The translations under genes were made by a program, and so were the position numbers. The notes beneath the pieces are model-generated. The model was given only the letters and a program-made list of their open reading frames with translations, ran no database searches and was not told where the DNA came from. DNA of 32,061 nt from Acidimicrobiales bacterium (lineage in GTDB: Bacteria > Actinomycetota > Acidimicrobiia > Acidimicrobiales > RAAP-2). Position 1 is the stretch's first letter. Each line of letters begins with the position of its first letter. The stretch is taken from contig JADMIJ010000049.1 in the NCBI GenBank assembly GCA_015478655.1, forward strand, positions 1 through 32,061. Reading direction: 5' to 3'. Of the stretch, positions 16,154 to 24,403 are shown in pieces.

Positions 16154-16204
16154 AACGTGCACGGTCCGGGGGGCATGCGGTTGGATCTCGGGAGGGCGTC
16201 GACG

Positions 16205-17932
16205 ATGGCCGAAAACACGCACCGGCTCTCCCTGGGCGAACGGGTGGTCGAGTTGGCCGGGGTGGCGCACCGGCCCGGTGCCCTGCCCTCCCCGATGGCC
16301 CATCGATCCGTCCCTCCCGAAGAGTGTGACGTGCTGGTGGTGGGAAGCGGTGCGGCGGCGCTCTCGGCTGCGGCCGGGGCCCTCAGTGGCGGGGGGAGGG
16401 TGGTGGTGTGCGAGAAGGGGTCGGTCCACGGCGGCACCACCGCGTGCTCGGGCGGTGTGGCTCACATCTACGCCAACTCGGTGATGCGGGCCGCCGGGAT
16501 CGACGACCCCCGTGACCACGCACTGGGCTACATGGCCCGGGTGGGCTATCCCGGCGCCTACGACCCGGATGCTCCGTGCCTCGGACTCCAGCCGGCGGAC
16601 TACGCCCTGCTCGAGACGTACTACGACCGGGGCGCCGAGGTGATGGGCCGTCTGGCCGACATCGGCGCGGTGCACATGGAGGCGCCCTGGTCCACTTGGG
16701 ACGGCCAGATGTTCCCCGACTACTACGAATTTGCGGAGAACCGGGCTGTACGGGGCCGCGGCATCCAGCCGGTGGCGCCCGGTGGCGGGGCGGGAAACGG
16801 GGGCGAGCTGGTCCGGCAGCTCATGGACTTCGCATCTCAGCGCTCCACCGAGGTCCGGCTGGAGCACAGGGTCGTCGACCTGGTGCTCGACGGCGGCGAG
16901 GTCACCGGGGCAGTGGTGGACGACGGGACATCCCGCCGGAGCATCCGGTGCCACGGAGGGGTGGTGTTCGGCTCCGGGGGGTTCGCCCACAGTCCTGAGC
17001 TCCGCCAGCGGTTCCTCCACGGCCCCATCGCCGGTGGGTCGGGGGTCCCTTCCAACACCGGGGACCTGGTGGACATGGGGACCCGGGCCGGCGCGCAGTT
17101 CGGGGGCATGCACAACGGCTGGTGGAACCAACAGGTGTTGGAGGCAGTGGACGACTACGCCAATTCCGTCCTCGACGTGTGGGCCGTGCCCGGCGACAGC
17201 ATGATCCTGGTCAACCGGTTCGGAGTCCGGGCCATCGACGAGAAGCGCGAATACGAATCCCGGGGACGGGTGCACCATGTCTTCGCCGGCGATGAGTACA
17301 TCAATCGGGTCATGTTCATGGTCTTTGACCAACGGACGGCCCAGCGCTTCGGCGGCCGCTACCCGATCCCTCCGCCCGGCGCCGTCGCCGATCATGTCAC
17401 GACGGGTGCAGGAGTGGCGGGGCTGACCGAGGCGCTGGGTGACCGGCTTCGTCACCGTACGATTGCCGCCATGCCGGCTGGAATCGCCCCCGTGTCGTTG
17501 GCGCCCGGTTTCGCCGAGACGCTGACCACGACCATCTCGCGCTTCAACAGCATGGCCGAGAAGGGACACGACGAGGAGTTCGGTCGAGGGTCGAAGGCCG
17601 TCGAATTCGCCTTCCACGGGCCCGCCGCGCCCGACAATGGCTTGCCCAACGCCCTCATGTATCCCATCGACGCCGACGGTCCGCTCCACGCCATCTCGTT
17701 GGTCGGCACCACGTTCGACACCAACAGTGGGCCGCGCATCGACAGCAACGGGCGGATACTGGGGACGTCGGCACCCATCGGCGGGCTGTACGGTGCCGGC
17801 AATTGCGTGGACGGAGTGTTCGGCGAGGGCTATCCCGGGGGAGGCTCGACGATCGGCCCCGGCATGGTGTTCGGGTTCCTGGCCGGGGTGCACGCCGCCA
17901 ACCGCTCACCCCGAACGCGGCGTGGACGATGA
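16205..17932 (+). CDS. FAD-dependent dehydrogenase, KstD/fumarate-reductase flavoprotein family
   Basis: A 575-residue flavoprotein. The FAD Rossmann motif DVLVVGSGAAALSAAAG lies near residues 41-57, followed by HGGTTACSGG, the flavin-contact loop of the family. The C-terminal segment GLYGAGNCVDGVF then GYPGGGSTIGPG matches 3-ketosteroid Delta1-dehydrogenases, with Tyr543 at the position of the catalytic C-terminal tyrosine (SYAGAG in KstD). It may therefore introduce a double bond next to a ring ketone, though fumarate-reductase-like or other alicyclic dehydrogenations are possible. ATG 16205 has GGGAGGG 8 nt upstream; ATG 16175 is an alternative. The ATGA overlap with the next gene and the nearby Rieske gene suggest one transcription unit. 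Confidence 0.88.
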   Translation: MAENTHRLSLGERVVELAGVAHRPGALPSPMAHRSVPPEECDVLVVGSGAAALSAAAGALSGGGRVVVCEKGSVHGGTTACSGGVAHIYANSVMRAAGIDDPRDHALGYMARVGYPGAYDPDAPCLGLQPADYALLETYYDRGAEVMGRLADIGAVHMEAPWSTWDGQMFPDYYEFAENRAVRGRGIQPVAPGGGAGNGGELVRQLMDFASQRSTEVRLEHRVVDLVLDGGEVTGAVVDDGTSRRSIRCHGGVVFGSGGFAHSPELRQRFLHGPIAGGSGVPSNTGDLVDMGTRAGAQFGGMHNGWWNQQVLEAVDDYANSVLDVWAVPGDSMILVNRFGVRAIDEKREYESRGRVHHVFAGDEYINRVMFMVFDQRTAQRFGGRYPIPPPGAVADHVTTGAGVAGLTEALGDRLRHRTIAAMPAGIAPVSLAPGFAETLTTTISRFNSMAEKGHDEEFGRGSKAVEFAFHGPAAPDNGLPNALMYPIDADGPLHAISLVGTTFDTNSGPRIDSNGRILGTSAPIGGLYGAGNCVDGVFGEGYPGGGSTIGPGMVFGFLAGVHAANRSPRTRRGR

Positions 17933-18546
17933 AGCTCGCGTACCGTGACACCCCGGCAGGGGCCGCGGGCCCACCCACCGTGGTGCTCCACCGCGAGGGC
18001 CAAGCCCCTGACGACCTCACCGGGGTGGCGATGGCCAGCGGTGCGGTGGGAAGGGTGGTGGCGCCGATCGGCGACTACGCCTACACCGCCAACGGCATGG
18101 AAGTGGCGGGCATCTGCTGGTACCGCATCCTCCCCGGATTCGACGGGACCGATCGCATCTCCCTGACCAAGGCCGTGGTGCAGGTGTGCGATCTCCTCGA
18201 CGACCTGAAGCTCGAAGAGCCGGTGCTCATCGGCTGGGGGCAGGGAGGGGTGGTGGCGCTGGGGGCCGGCCTGCTGTGGGCGGGAGCTGCGACCTCGGTG
18301 GTGTGCATCGACGCGTCCCCGGGGCATGTGGCCCTCCTCCCGGACGCGGTGTGGGCCAACGGTGCCCCGCCGCGCCTGCTCCTGGTGGGAACGGCCGATG
18401 GCGCCACGATGCTCGACGGGACTCAGGCCCTCCTCGGCCATCACCGGATCGAGGCGTCGGCCTGGCGGTGGTCCGAGGAGCCGGGCAGCGAGGACGCCGA
18501 CCCCGCGCTGGCCCACCGGATCGGGAACTGGCTCGGGGATGGATGA
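17929..18546 (+). CDS. Alpha/beta-hydrolase-like protein lacking the nucleophile serine
   Basis: A 205-residue protein with the pattern of the phospholipase/carboxylesterase (PF02230-like) alpha/beta-hydrolase group: an early LHREGQAPDDL strand-loop, LTKAVVQVCDLLDDL helix, and a nucleophile elbow VLIGWGQGG. The expected serine (GxSxG) is Gly104, encoded by GGG, and the normal C-terminal GH motif for the catalytic histidine is not evident, so it is probably not an esterase. The fold may serve as a binding or partner protein for the flavoprotein or the Rieske oxygenase. The start overlaps the flavoprotein stop as ATGA, and the Rieske gene begins 12 nt after its own stop; this tight placement argues for a conserved role. 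The family assignment is moderate. Confidence 0.7.
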   Translation: MKLAYRDTPAGAAGPPTVVLHREGQAPDDLTGVAMASGAVGRVVAPIGDYAYTANGMEVAGICWYRILPGFDGTDRISLTKAVVQVCDLLDDLKLEEPVLIGWGQGGVVALGAGLLWAGAATSVVCIDASPGHVALLPDAVWANGAPPRLLLVGTADGATMLDGTQALLGHHRIEASAWRWSEEPGSEDADPALAHRIGNWLGDG

Positions 18547-18558
18547 ACGAGGGGATGG

Positions 18559-19938
18559 ATGGCGCCGATGACCACGACCAGCCTGCCTGATCGCCAACTG
18601 GCGCCCGAGGTGCCCGAGCGATGGCGATTGGGCCCCGCGTTCGTGCCCAAGCACCGCTACGTGGACTCTGAGTTCCTCGGTCTCGAATTCGAGCGCCTGT
18701 TCCCCAACACCTGGTTGAATGCGTGCCGGTTCGACGAGGTGGAGCAGGTGGGCCAGTACGTCAACTTCGAGGTCGGAGACCAGTCGATCGTCGTGGTTCG
18801 CACGGATGCCGGACTGAAGGCGTATTTCAACGCCTGTCGGCATCGGGGCACCAGGCTGGTCAACGGGCAGGGCCGAATCGGCGAGTTCCGGTGCCCATTC
18901 CATGCGTGGCGTTGGAACCTCGACGGCTCGATCAAATTCCAGGCGGACGCGGCCGCCTTCGAGCCCCGGCCGGCCGAGGAGTTCTGCCTCCCCGAGTGCC
19001 GGGTCGGGGAATGGGGCGGATGGGTCTTCATCAACATGCAGGCTGACCCCGAGCCGCTCGAGGACTTCCTCGGCCCCCTGCCTCGGCGGCTGGACGGCTT
19101 CAAGCTGGAGGACATGCGGATCGCCTGGTACAAGTCGGTCGCGCTCCCCGCCAACTGGAAGACGTCCCTCGACGCCTTCATCGAGAGTTGGCACGTGCCG
19201 GGCACCCACCCGCAGCTCCTGCGTCCCGACAAGCGCCCGACACCGCCGACCATTGCCGAGTGCGAGCAGTACGGGTCGACCTTCAACGAGCTCTTCCGCC
19301 TGCACTCGCGGCATGCCGACCTCTTCCGCTACGGGCCCGAGGGCGATTCGACCAGACTCCGGGCCGCCTACCGGGCCGACCCGAGGGCCATCCACCGCAA
19401 CGTCGAGTACTCGCTGCGCGAGCTCCGGGCCCTCTACCTGAAGACGGACCTGGCGGCGGCGGCCGAACTGGTCACCACCGACGGTGCCGACGGCCCGGCG
19501 GGCAACGCCATCTACCAGCGACTCCGGAAAGACCACGCCCGCGCCGCCGGAATCGACTACCCCGAGGTCACCGACGATCAGCTCAAGGGGGCCATGTACG
19601 ACTGGCACATGTTCCCGAACACGGTGTTCCTGATCGACATGGGCTGTTGTCTGGCCTACCGGGCCCGGCCACACCCCACCGACCCGAACCGCTGCATCTT
19701 CGATGTGCAGGGCCTCGAGCTCCCGCCCGCCGGCGGGCTGCCCACCGCCCCACCCCAGTTCTTCGACGACTGGCGCGACGGCGACATGGGCGAGATCCTG
19801 AGCCAGGACTTCTCCAACATGTCGGAGGTGACCGCCGGTCTCCATTCACGGGCCTACGACGGCCACCGCCTCAACACCGCTCAGGAGATGACCATCTGGA
19901 ACTACCACCGGGCCATGGACGACTATCTGTTCGGCTGA
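18559..19938 (+). CDS. Rieske non-heme iron oxygenase, alpha subunit
   Basis: A 459-residue ring-hydroxylating oxygenase large subunit. The Rieske [2Fe-2S] ligands are Cys93 and His95 (CRHRGTR) and Cys112 and His115 (CPFHAW). The catalytic domain has Asp205 and the iron ligands His212 and His217 (SLDAFIESWHVPGTHP); a later acidic ligand should exist but was not placed with certainty. Such enzymes hydroxylate, dihydroxylate or demethylate aromatic and steroid-like substrates with electrons from ferredoxin. No small beta subunit is adjacent, so a homomeric alpha3 type (KshA-like) is plausible. ATG 18559 or the in-frame ATG 18568 could be used; GAGGGGATGG lies before the first. The gene follows the flavoprotein and hydrolase-like genes closely; a ferredoxin gene lies 0.9 kb downstream. 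Confidence 0.92.
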   Translation: MAPMTTTSLPDRQLAPEVPERWRLGPAFVPKHRYVDSEFLGLEFERLFPNTWLNACRFDEVEQVGQYVNFEVGDQSIVVVRTDAGLKAYFNACRHRGTRLVNGQGRIGEFRCPFHAWRWNLDGSIKFQADAAAFEPRPAEEFCLPECRVGEWGGWVFINMQADPEPLEDFLGPLPRRLDGFKLEDMRIAWYKSVALPANWKTSLDAFIESWHVPGTHPQLLRPDKRPTPPTIAECEQYGSTFNELFRLHSRHADLFRYGPEGDSTRLRAAYRADPRAIHRNVEYSLRELRALYLKTDLAAAAELVTTDGADGPAGNAIYQRLRKDHARAAGIDYPEVTDDQLKGAMYDWHMFPNTVFLIDMGCCLAYRARPHPTDPNRCIFDVQGLELPPAGGLPTAPPQFFDDWRDGDMGEILSQDFSNMSEVTAGLHSRAYDGHRLNTAQEMTIWNYHRAMDDYLFG

Positions 19939-20000
19939 GCTGTCGGGACTGACCGAGGTTCGAGACCCGGAAGCGGGCGCAGAGATCGCCATTGGGCCCC

Positions 20001-20010
20001 CACCCGGGTG
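20001..20010. promoter_or_regulatory. 10-bp perfect palindrome upstream of TetR gene
   Basis: CACCCGGGTG is a perfect palindrome 53 nt before the TetR ATG at 20063. It could be an autoregulatory site, but its high G+C makes chance occurrence fairly likely. Confidence 0.2.
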
Positions 20011-20047
20011 CGAGTGGCTGCGGCTCCGGCGCTCCGGACGGTGCGCC

Positions 20048-20055
20048 GGTATCCT
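20048..20055 (+). promoter_or_regulatory. Candidate -10 element of a leaderless TetR start
   Basis: GGTATCCT ends 7 nt before the ATG at 20063, and the intervening TTGGCCGG-type sequence has no Shine-Dalgarno motif. The spacing suits transcription starting at the ATG (leaderless). Confidence 0.4.
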
Positions 20056-20062
20056 TGGCCGG

Positions 20063-20701
20063 ATGCCCGCTGTCGCCGACGATGCGGTTTCCGGCGCTGC
20101 CCGGTCCACTCCGGAGTCCGAGGCAGAGCGGAGCCAGCTGATGGACGCGGCGCTGAAGGTCATGCGGCGGAACGGATTTCAGGGGGCCAGCGTCCAGGAC
20201 ATCCTCGAACGCGCCGGGCTGTCCACCCGTGCCTTCTACCGGCAGTTCCAATCCAAGGACGACCTGTTGTTGGCCATGTTCCGAACCGCATCGGGAGCCG
20301 ACGTGGACACGGTGGCCCGAAGGGTCGAGGAGGCCCGCACCTCCGTCGATGCCGTCCGCGGGTGGATCGATGAGGTACTGGCCATCGCCTATGACCGCCG
20401 CCGTATCCAGCGCCTGGTCATGTTCAATGGCGTGGCCCGCCAGGCTGTTGGCTACGAGGCCGAGGAGGCGTCCCTGCAGGACCGGCTGGTCTCACCCCTG
20501 CTGGAGGCCATCCGTCGGGGCTCGGCTGACGGCTCGTTTCCCGAGACCGACCCGTTCCCGGACGCCTATTCGATCTTCGACCTCGTGTGGAGCGTGGCTG
20601 GACCCCACGTGCGCCAGCGCCGACCGATGGACAAGGAGCGGGCCCGGTCCCACATCCTCCGCTTCTGCCTGCCGGCGCTGGGAGCCGACCCCGACGCCTG
20701 A
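20063..20701 (+). CDS. TetR-family transcriptional regulator, copy 1
   Basis: A 212-residue regulator. The N-terminal helix-turn-helix covers about residues 24-70, with DAALKVMRRNGFQGASVQDI and the recognition segment ERAGLSTRAFYRQFQSKDDL; TRAFYRQF is the usual TetR signature. The remaining helices form a ligand pocket and dimer face; the effector is probably a pathway acyl-CoA or substrate, by analogy with other TetRs in catabolic clusters. It lies between the Rieske oxygenase and the ferredoxin/acyl-CoA dehydrogenase genes on the same strand, and could control either side. Its own promoter region looks leaderless. No clear binding palindrome was confirmed beyond a short CACCCGGGTG. Confidence 0.92.
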   Translation: MPAVADDAVSGAARSTPESEAERSQLMDAALKVMRRNGFQGASVQDILERAGLSTRAFYRQFQSKDDLLLAMFRTASGADVDTVARRVEEARTSVDAVRGWIDEVLAIAYDRRRIQRLVMFNGVARQAVGYEAEEASLQDRLVSPLLEAIRRGSADGSFPETDPFPDAYSIFDLVWSVAGPHVRQRRPMDKERARSHILRFCLPALGADPDA

Positions 20702-20813
20702 ACGTCGATTGCCCGCGGTGACGGGAGCGACGCCGTTTCCGAGCCGGTGGGCGGTGTGACGAGGCCAGCTCGCCCTCAGCGCCTCCGACGGGGTCGGGGC
20801 CTAGGATGGAGGA

Positions 20814-21008
20814 GTGAGAATCGTGTTGGACACCGAACGGTGCACGGGCCACGGCCGGTGCTACTCCCTGGCCGGCGACCTCTTCGACAGCGATGATCGC
20901 GGCTACAGCACGGTCATCCATCCCGACGTGCCGGCCGGCCTTGAGGACCAGGCCCGCACCGCCGTCGCCAACTGCCCCGAGCGAGCCATTCTGCTCGAGG
21001 ATGCGTGA
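20814..21008 (+). CDS. Small [3Fe-4S]-type ferredoxin, copy 2
   Basis: A 64-residue ferredoxin. Cys10 and Cys16 lie in CTGHGRC, and the third cysteine in NCPERAI near residue 54. The middle ligand position is His13, the CxxHxxC pattern of actinobacterial P450 ferredoxins with a 3Fe-4S or histidine-ligated cluster. The GTG at 20814 follows TAGGAT by only 6 nt and GGAGGA abuts the codon, so a leaderless start is plausible; a GTG at 20823 is an alternative with better Shine-Dalgarno spacing. It sits upstream of the acyl-CoA dehydrogenase gene by about 106 nt. It may donate electrons to the P450 or Rieske oxygenase; no reductase is in the window. Confidence 0.88.
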   Translation: MRIVLDTERCTGHGRCYSLAGDLFDSDDRGYSTVIHPDVPAGLEDQARTAVANCPERAILLEDA

Positions 21009-21029
21009 TCCGGAGCACTGAAAACGGGA

Positions 21030-21059
21030 TTGTCGCGCCCGGCGGGAGTGGGATAGCCT
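21030..21059 (+). promoter_or_regulatory. Candidate housekeeping promoter for the acyl-CoA dehydrogenase operon
   Basis: TTGTCG (21030-21035) and TAGCCT (21054-21059) are separated by 18 nt, a normal spacing for a sigma-70-type promoter. They lie in the gap between the ferredoxin stop and the ATG at 21115. Confidence 0.4.
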
Positions 21060-21114
21060 CGCACTCCGAGCAGGCACGGACGGCGTGCCGACGGGATGGC
21101 GACCAAGGGGGGCC

Positions 21115-22317
21115 ATGGGCATCGACGGTTCACTAGCCCTGGCGCCCGACCGGGCCCCGGGGGACGGTCCCGACCCGGGGTCCCCCGGCCCGGAGCGCCA
21201 CGACGAGCTGCGCCGCTCCTTGACCGACTGGCTCCGGGCCAATCTCACGCCCGAGGTGGTGGCGGCCGGCCAGGCCGGCATGGTCAGCACCGAGACGGTT
21301 GAGATTTTGCGGGCCTGGAACCGCGTGCTCGCCGATGCCGGTTGGGCGGCCATCTCGTGGCCGGCCGAGTACGGGGGCCGTGACGCCTCCGTGGCCGAGC
21401 AGCTGGCATTTCACGAGGTGATGACGGGCTTCAAGGCACCGGGACCGGTGAATGTCATCGGGGTGGCCAATGTGGCGCCGGCCATCATGGCCGTGGGGAC
21501 CGCCGAGCAGAAGGACCGCTACCTGGCCCCCATGCTCCGGGGCGACGAGATCTGGTGCCAGGGCATGTCCGAGCCCGATTCCGGATCTGATCTGGCCTCC
21601 CTCCGGACCACTGCGCTCGCAGACGGCGGGGAGTTCGTGATCAACGGCCAGAAGACCTGGAACAGCCTCGGCCAGTATGCCGACTGGTGCCAGCTCTACG
21701 CCCGCACCGATCCCACCGCTCCGAAGCACAAGGGGATCAGCTGCCTACTGGTCGACATGCGATCCCCCGGCGTCGAAGCCCGGCCCTTGCGTACCATGAC
21801 CGGCGAAGCGGCGTTCTCGGAGCTCTTCTTCTCCGATGTCCGGGTTCCGGCCACGGCGCTGCTCGGGCCGATCCATGAGGGTTGGCGCGTGGCCATGACC
21901 ACCCTGAGCCACGAGCGGGCCGGTGTGGCGCGTCTCCACCTGGGCCTGACCGCCCGGTTCAACGACCTGCTCGCCGAGGCGCGGCAGTCGGGCGTGGAGG
22001 CAACCTCGGTCGAGCGTGACCGGCTGGCCCAGCTCTATGCCTTTATCTCCTGCATGCGCTGGATGACCACCCGCGAGCTCGAGGCCGTTGGCCGTGGCGG
22101 CCAACCCTCTCCGGCCATGGGCAGCCTGGCCAAGCTCATGTGGGCCCGGGCGACCCAGGAACTGGCCGACCTGGCGGTGAGCCTGCTCGGCTCCGGTGGG
22201 CTGGAGGGCGCCTGGACGAGCAACTTCATCGCCGCGCCGGGCGTGTCGATCGCCGGGGGAACCAGCGATATCAACCGCAATATCGTGGCCGAGCACGGGC
22301 TCGGGTTGCCCCGGTGA
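21115..22317 (+). CDS. Acyl-CoA dehydrogenase
   Basis: A 400-residue FAD-dependent acyl-CoA dehydrogenase that introduces an alpha,beta double bond into a CoA thioester. Family segments are WPAEYGG (82-88), EPDSGSDLASLRTTA (153-167), the FAD-contact INGQKTWNS (176-184), and GGTSDINRNIVAEHGLGLPR at the end. At the position of the usual C-terminal glutamate (YEGT) it reads AGGT, but SHERAG places Glu267 where isovaleryl-CoA dehydrogenase has its base, so it should be active on branched or bulky substrates. ATG 21115 has a good GGGGGG site; an in-frame GTG at 21085 is rejected. It is the first gene of a tight unit with the SDR and CoA-transferase. Confidence 0.92.
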   Translation: MGIDGSLALAPDRAPGDGPDPGSPGPERHDELRRSLTDWLRANLTPEVVAAGQAGMVSTETVEILRAWNRVLADAGWAAISWPAEYGGRDASVAEQLAFHEVMTGFKAPGPVNVIGVANVAPAIMAVGTAEQKDRYLAPMLRGDEIWCQGMSEPDSGSDLASLRTTALADGGEFVINGQKTWNSLGQYADWCQLYARTDPTAPKHKGISCLLVDMRSPGVEARPLRTMTGEAAFSELFFSDVRVPATALLGPIHEGWRVAMTTLSHERAGVARLHLGLTARFNDLLAEARQSGVEATSVERDRLAQLYAFISCMRWMTTRELEAVGRGGQPSPAMGSLAKLMWARATQELADLAVSLLGSGGLEGAWTSNFIAAPGVSIAGGTSDINRNIVAEHGLGLPR

Positions 22318-22336
22318 GCAGCAGGAAGGGATCAGC

Positions 22337-23158
22337 ATGACATCCGTGTGGAGCTATGAGAACAAGCGCGTCATCGTCAGCGGTGGTGGCGGTGCCGGCA
22401 TGGGGGCGGCCACCGTCCGGGAACTGGACCAGCTGGGTGCCGAGGTCCATGTGCTCGATCTGAAGGAACCTCCGATCAAGGTGGCGAGCTACCACTCGGT
22501 CGACCTCCGCGACTCGGACGCCATCGCCGCTGCCGTCGAGGCCATCGGCGCGACCATCCACGGCCTGTTCAACTGCGCCGGCCTCCCCGGCGGTCGGTTC
22601 TCCGATGTCGATACCATGGTGGTGAACTTCGCATCGATGCGACACCTGACCGACCTGGTCGTGGGGCACATGAGCGAGGGCGCAGCCATCGCCAGCATCT
22701 CGTCGGGCGCCGGCGCCGGCTGGATGGGGAACATCGCCAAGTGGATGCCGCTGGTCACCTGCGACGGCTTTGCCGACACCGTGGAGTGGATCGAGGACCA
22801 TCCTGAGGAGATCGCCAGCGGGTACGCCCCGTCCAAGGAGGCGATCATCGTCTGGACGATCTGGCGCTCCTTCGAGCTCGGCAAGTTGGGCATCCGGATC
22901 AACTGCACCAGCCCCGGCCCCACAGACACGCCGATGATGCCGGACTTCGAGGACCAGGTGGGCAAGGCGTTCATGGACAACTATCCGATCCCGCTCGGCC
23001 GCCGGGCCACGCCCGAGGAACAGGCCTATCCGATCATCTTCCTGAACTCCGCGGCCGCCTCGTCCATCACCGGCGAGAACATCCTCACCGACGGGGGCAC
23101 CATGGGAGCCATGGCCGTCGGGACGCTGGACATCTCAGCGTTTGCCTTCCCCGAATAG
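22337..23158 (+). CDS. Short-chain dehydrogenase/reductase, 3-alpha-hydroxysteroid dehydrogenase-like
   Basis: A 273-residue NAD(P)-dependent oxidoreductase. The cofactor motif is SGGGGAGMG near residues 15-23, with Asp41 suggesting NAD(H). NCAG (79-82) replaces NNAG, the serine is in ASISSG (119-124), and the catalytic pair is Tyr163 and Lys167 (GYAPSKEA). A long stretch (about 128-160) precedes the tyrosine, as in Comamonas-type 3-alpha-hydroxysteroid dehydrogenase/carbonyl reductase, and PGPTDTPMM follows. It should interconvert a secondary alcohol and ketone; a ring hydroxyl is suggested by the neighbours but unproven. The start has a GGAAGGGA site; it begins 20 nt after the dehydrogenase stop. 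Confidence 0.9.
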   Translation: MTSVWSYENKRVIVSGGGGAGMGAATVRELDQLGAEVHVLDLKEPPIKVASYHSVDLRDSDAIAAAVEAIGATIHGLFNCAGLPGGRFSDVDTMVVNFASMRHLTDLVVGHMSEGAAIASISSGAGAGWMGNIAKWMPLVTCDGFADTVEWIEDHPEEIASGYAPSKEAIIVWTIWRSFELGKLGIRINCTSPGPTDTPMMPDFEDQVGKAFMDNYPIPLGRRATPEEQAYPIIFLNSAAASSITGENILTDGGTMGAMAVGTLDISAFAFPE

Positions 23159-23180
23159 ACGACGGGCAAAGGAGCACAAC

Positions 23181-24398
23181 GTGAAGGGCATCATGAACGG
23201 CATCCGGGTGGTCGAGCTGGCGGCGTGGACGTACGTGCCCATCGCCGGCTCCGTCCTGGCCGAGTGGGGGGCCGACGTCATCAAGATCGAGCACCCCGAG
23301 CAGGGCGACCCCCAGCGTGGTCTGGTCAACTCGGGACTGGTGCCCAGTGGCCCGGGCGGGGTCAACCACATGATCGAGCTGCCCAACCGCGGCAAGCGAA
23401 GTGTCGGCCTCGACCTCAAGAGCGAGGACGGCCATGAGATCCTGCTCAAATTGGCCGCTACCGCCGATGTGTTCCTGACCAACTTCCGTCCCCAGGCCCG
23501 CAAGAAGCTCAGGATCGACGTGGACGACATCCGGGCCGCCAACCCCAACATCATCTACGTGCGGGGCTCGGCCCTGGGCCAGCGGGGGCCTGAGTCCGAA
23601 CGCGGCGGCTACGACAATTCGACCTTCTGGGGGCGCGGCGGCGGGGCCGACATCATCACCGCCCCCGGCGAATACCCCTCCAGCCAACCGGGGCCGGGGT
23701 TCGGGGACGTCATCGGCGGCCAGACCATCGCCGGTGGGATCGCCGCCGCCCTCTTCCACCGGGAGCGGACCGGGGAGGCGGTGATCGTCGACAACTCGCT
23801 GCTGGCCAACGGGATCTGGTCCATCGGGGCGACGGTGCTGGCCGCCGATCTGTTCGGCTTCAGCCGCATGCCCCGCGGGGACAGGACCAAGATGCCGAAC
23901 CCGCTGATCAACAACTACAAGACCAAGGACGACCGTTTCCTGTCCCTCGTCATGCTCGAGTCCGATCGGTTCTGGGCCGACCTGGTCACGAAGATCGGCC
24001 GGCCGGACCTGGCCGACGATCCCCGCTATGTGGACTCGGTGGCGAGGGCGGAGAACTGCCAGGAGTGCTGTCGGACCCTGGACGAGATCTTCGCCAGCCG
24101 GACCCTGGAGGAGTGGAAGCCGGTCATGAACGAGGTGGACGGGGTGTCGGCCCCGGTGCAGACGGCCGAGGAGCTGCTCGACGACCCCCAGGTGCTGGCC
24201 AACGGGTATCTGCGCGATGTCGAATCGGCGTCGGGGACCACCTTCCGCATGGTGCCCTCTCCCATCCAGTTCGACGAGGAGCCCCCAGATCTCACCCGTG
24301 CCCCCGAGCACGGGGAGCACACCGATCAGGTCCTCGAGGAGTTGGGACTGGACATGGACGCCATCCTCGATCTCAAGATCAAAGGAGCCGTGCTCTGA
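23181..24398 (+). CDS. Family III CoA-transferase (CaiB/BaiF type)
   Basis: A 405-residue CoA-transferase that moves CoA between acyl groups, without ATP. The catalytic aspartate is Asp176 in GFGDVIGGQT, and the N-terminal Rossmann-like start NGIRVVELAAWTYVPIAGS with WGADVIKIEHPE is typical of the family. Members use formyl-, carnitinyl-, bile-acid- or alkylsuccinyl-CoA, so the substrate is open; bile acid CoA-transferases are one relevant example. GTG 23181 is preferred because GGAG lies 7 nt upstream; ATG 23193 is possible. It is the last gene of the acyl-CoA dehydrogenase unit, and its stop lies only 5 nt from the stop of the convergent crotonase gene. Confidence 0.92.
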   Translation: MKGIMNGIRVVELAAWTYVPIAGSVLAEWGADVIKIEHPEQGDPQRGLVNSGLVPSGPGGVNHMIELPNRGKRSVGLDLKSEDGHEILLKLAATADVFLTNFRPQARKKLRIDVDDIRAANPNIIYVRGSALGQRGPESERGGYDNSTFWGRGGGADIITAPGEYPSSQPGPGFGDVIGGQTIAGGIAAALFHRERTGEAVIVDNSLLANGIWSIGATVLAADLFGFSRMPRGDRTKMPNPLINNYKTKDDRFLSLVMLESDRFWADLVTKIGRPDLADDPRYVDSVARAENCQECCRTLDEIFASRTLEEWKPVMNEVDGVSAPVQTAEELLDDPQVLANGYLRDVESASGTTFRMVPSPIQFDEEPPDLTRAPEHGEHTDQVLEELGLDMDAILDLKIKGAVL

Positions 24399-24403
24399 TC
24401 AGC

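Noticed and set aside
17830-19845. Long minus-strand open frame opposite the Rieske gene
   Set aside because: Same low-complexity composition and full overlap with a gene carrying complete Rieske and iron motifs.
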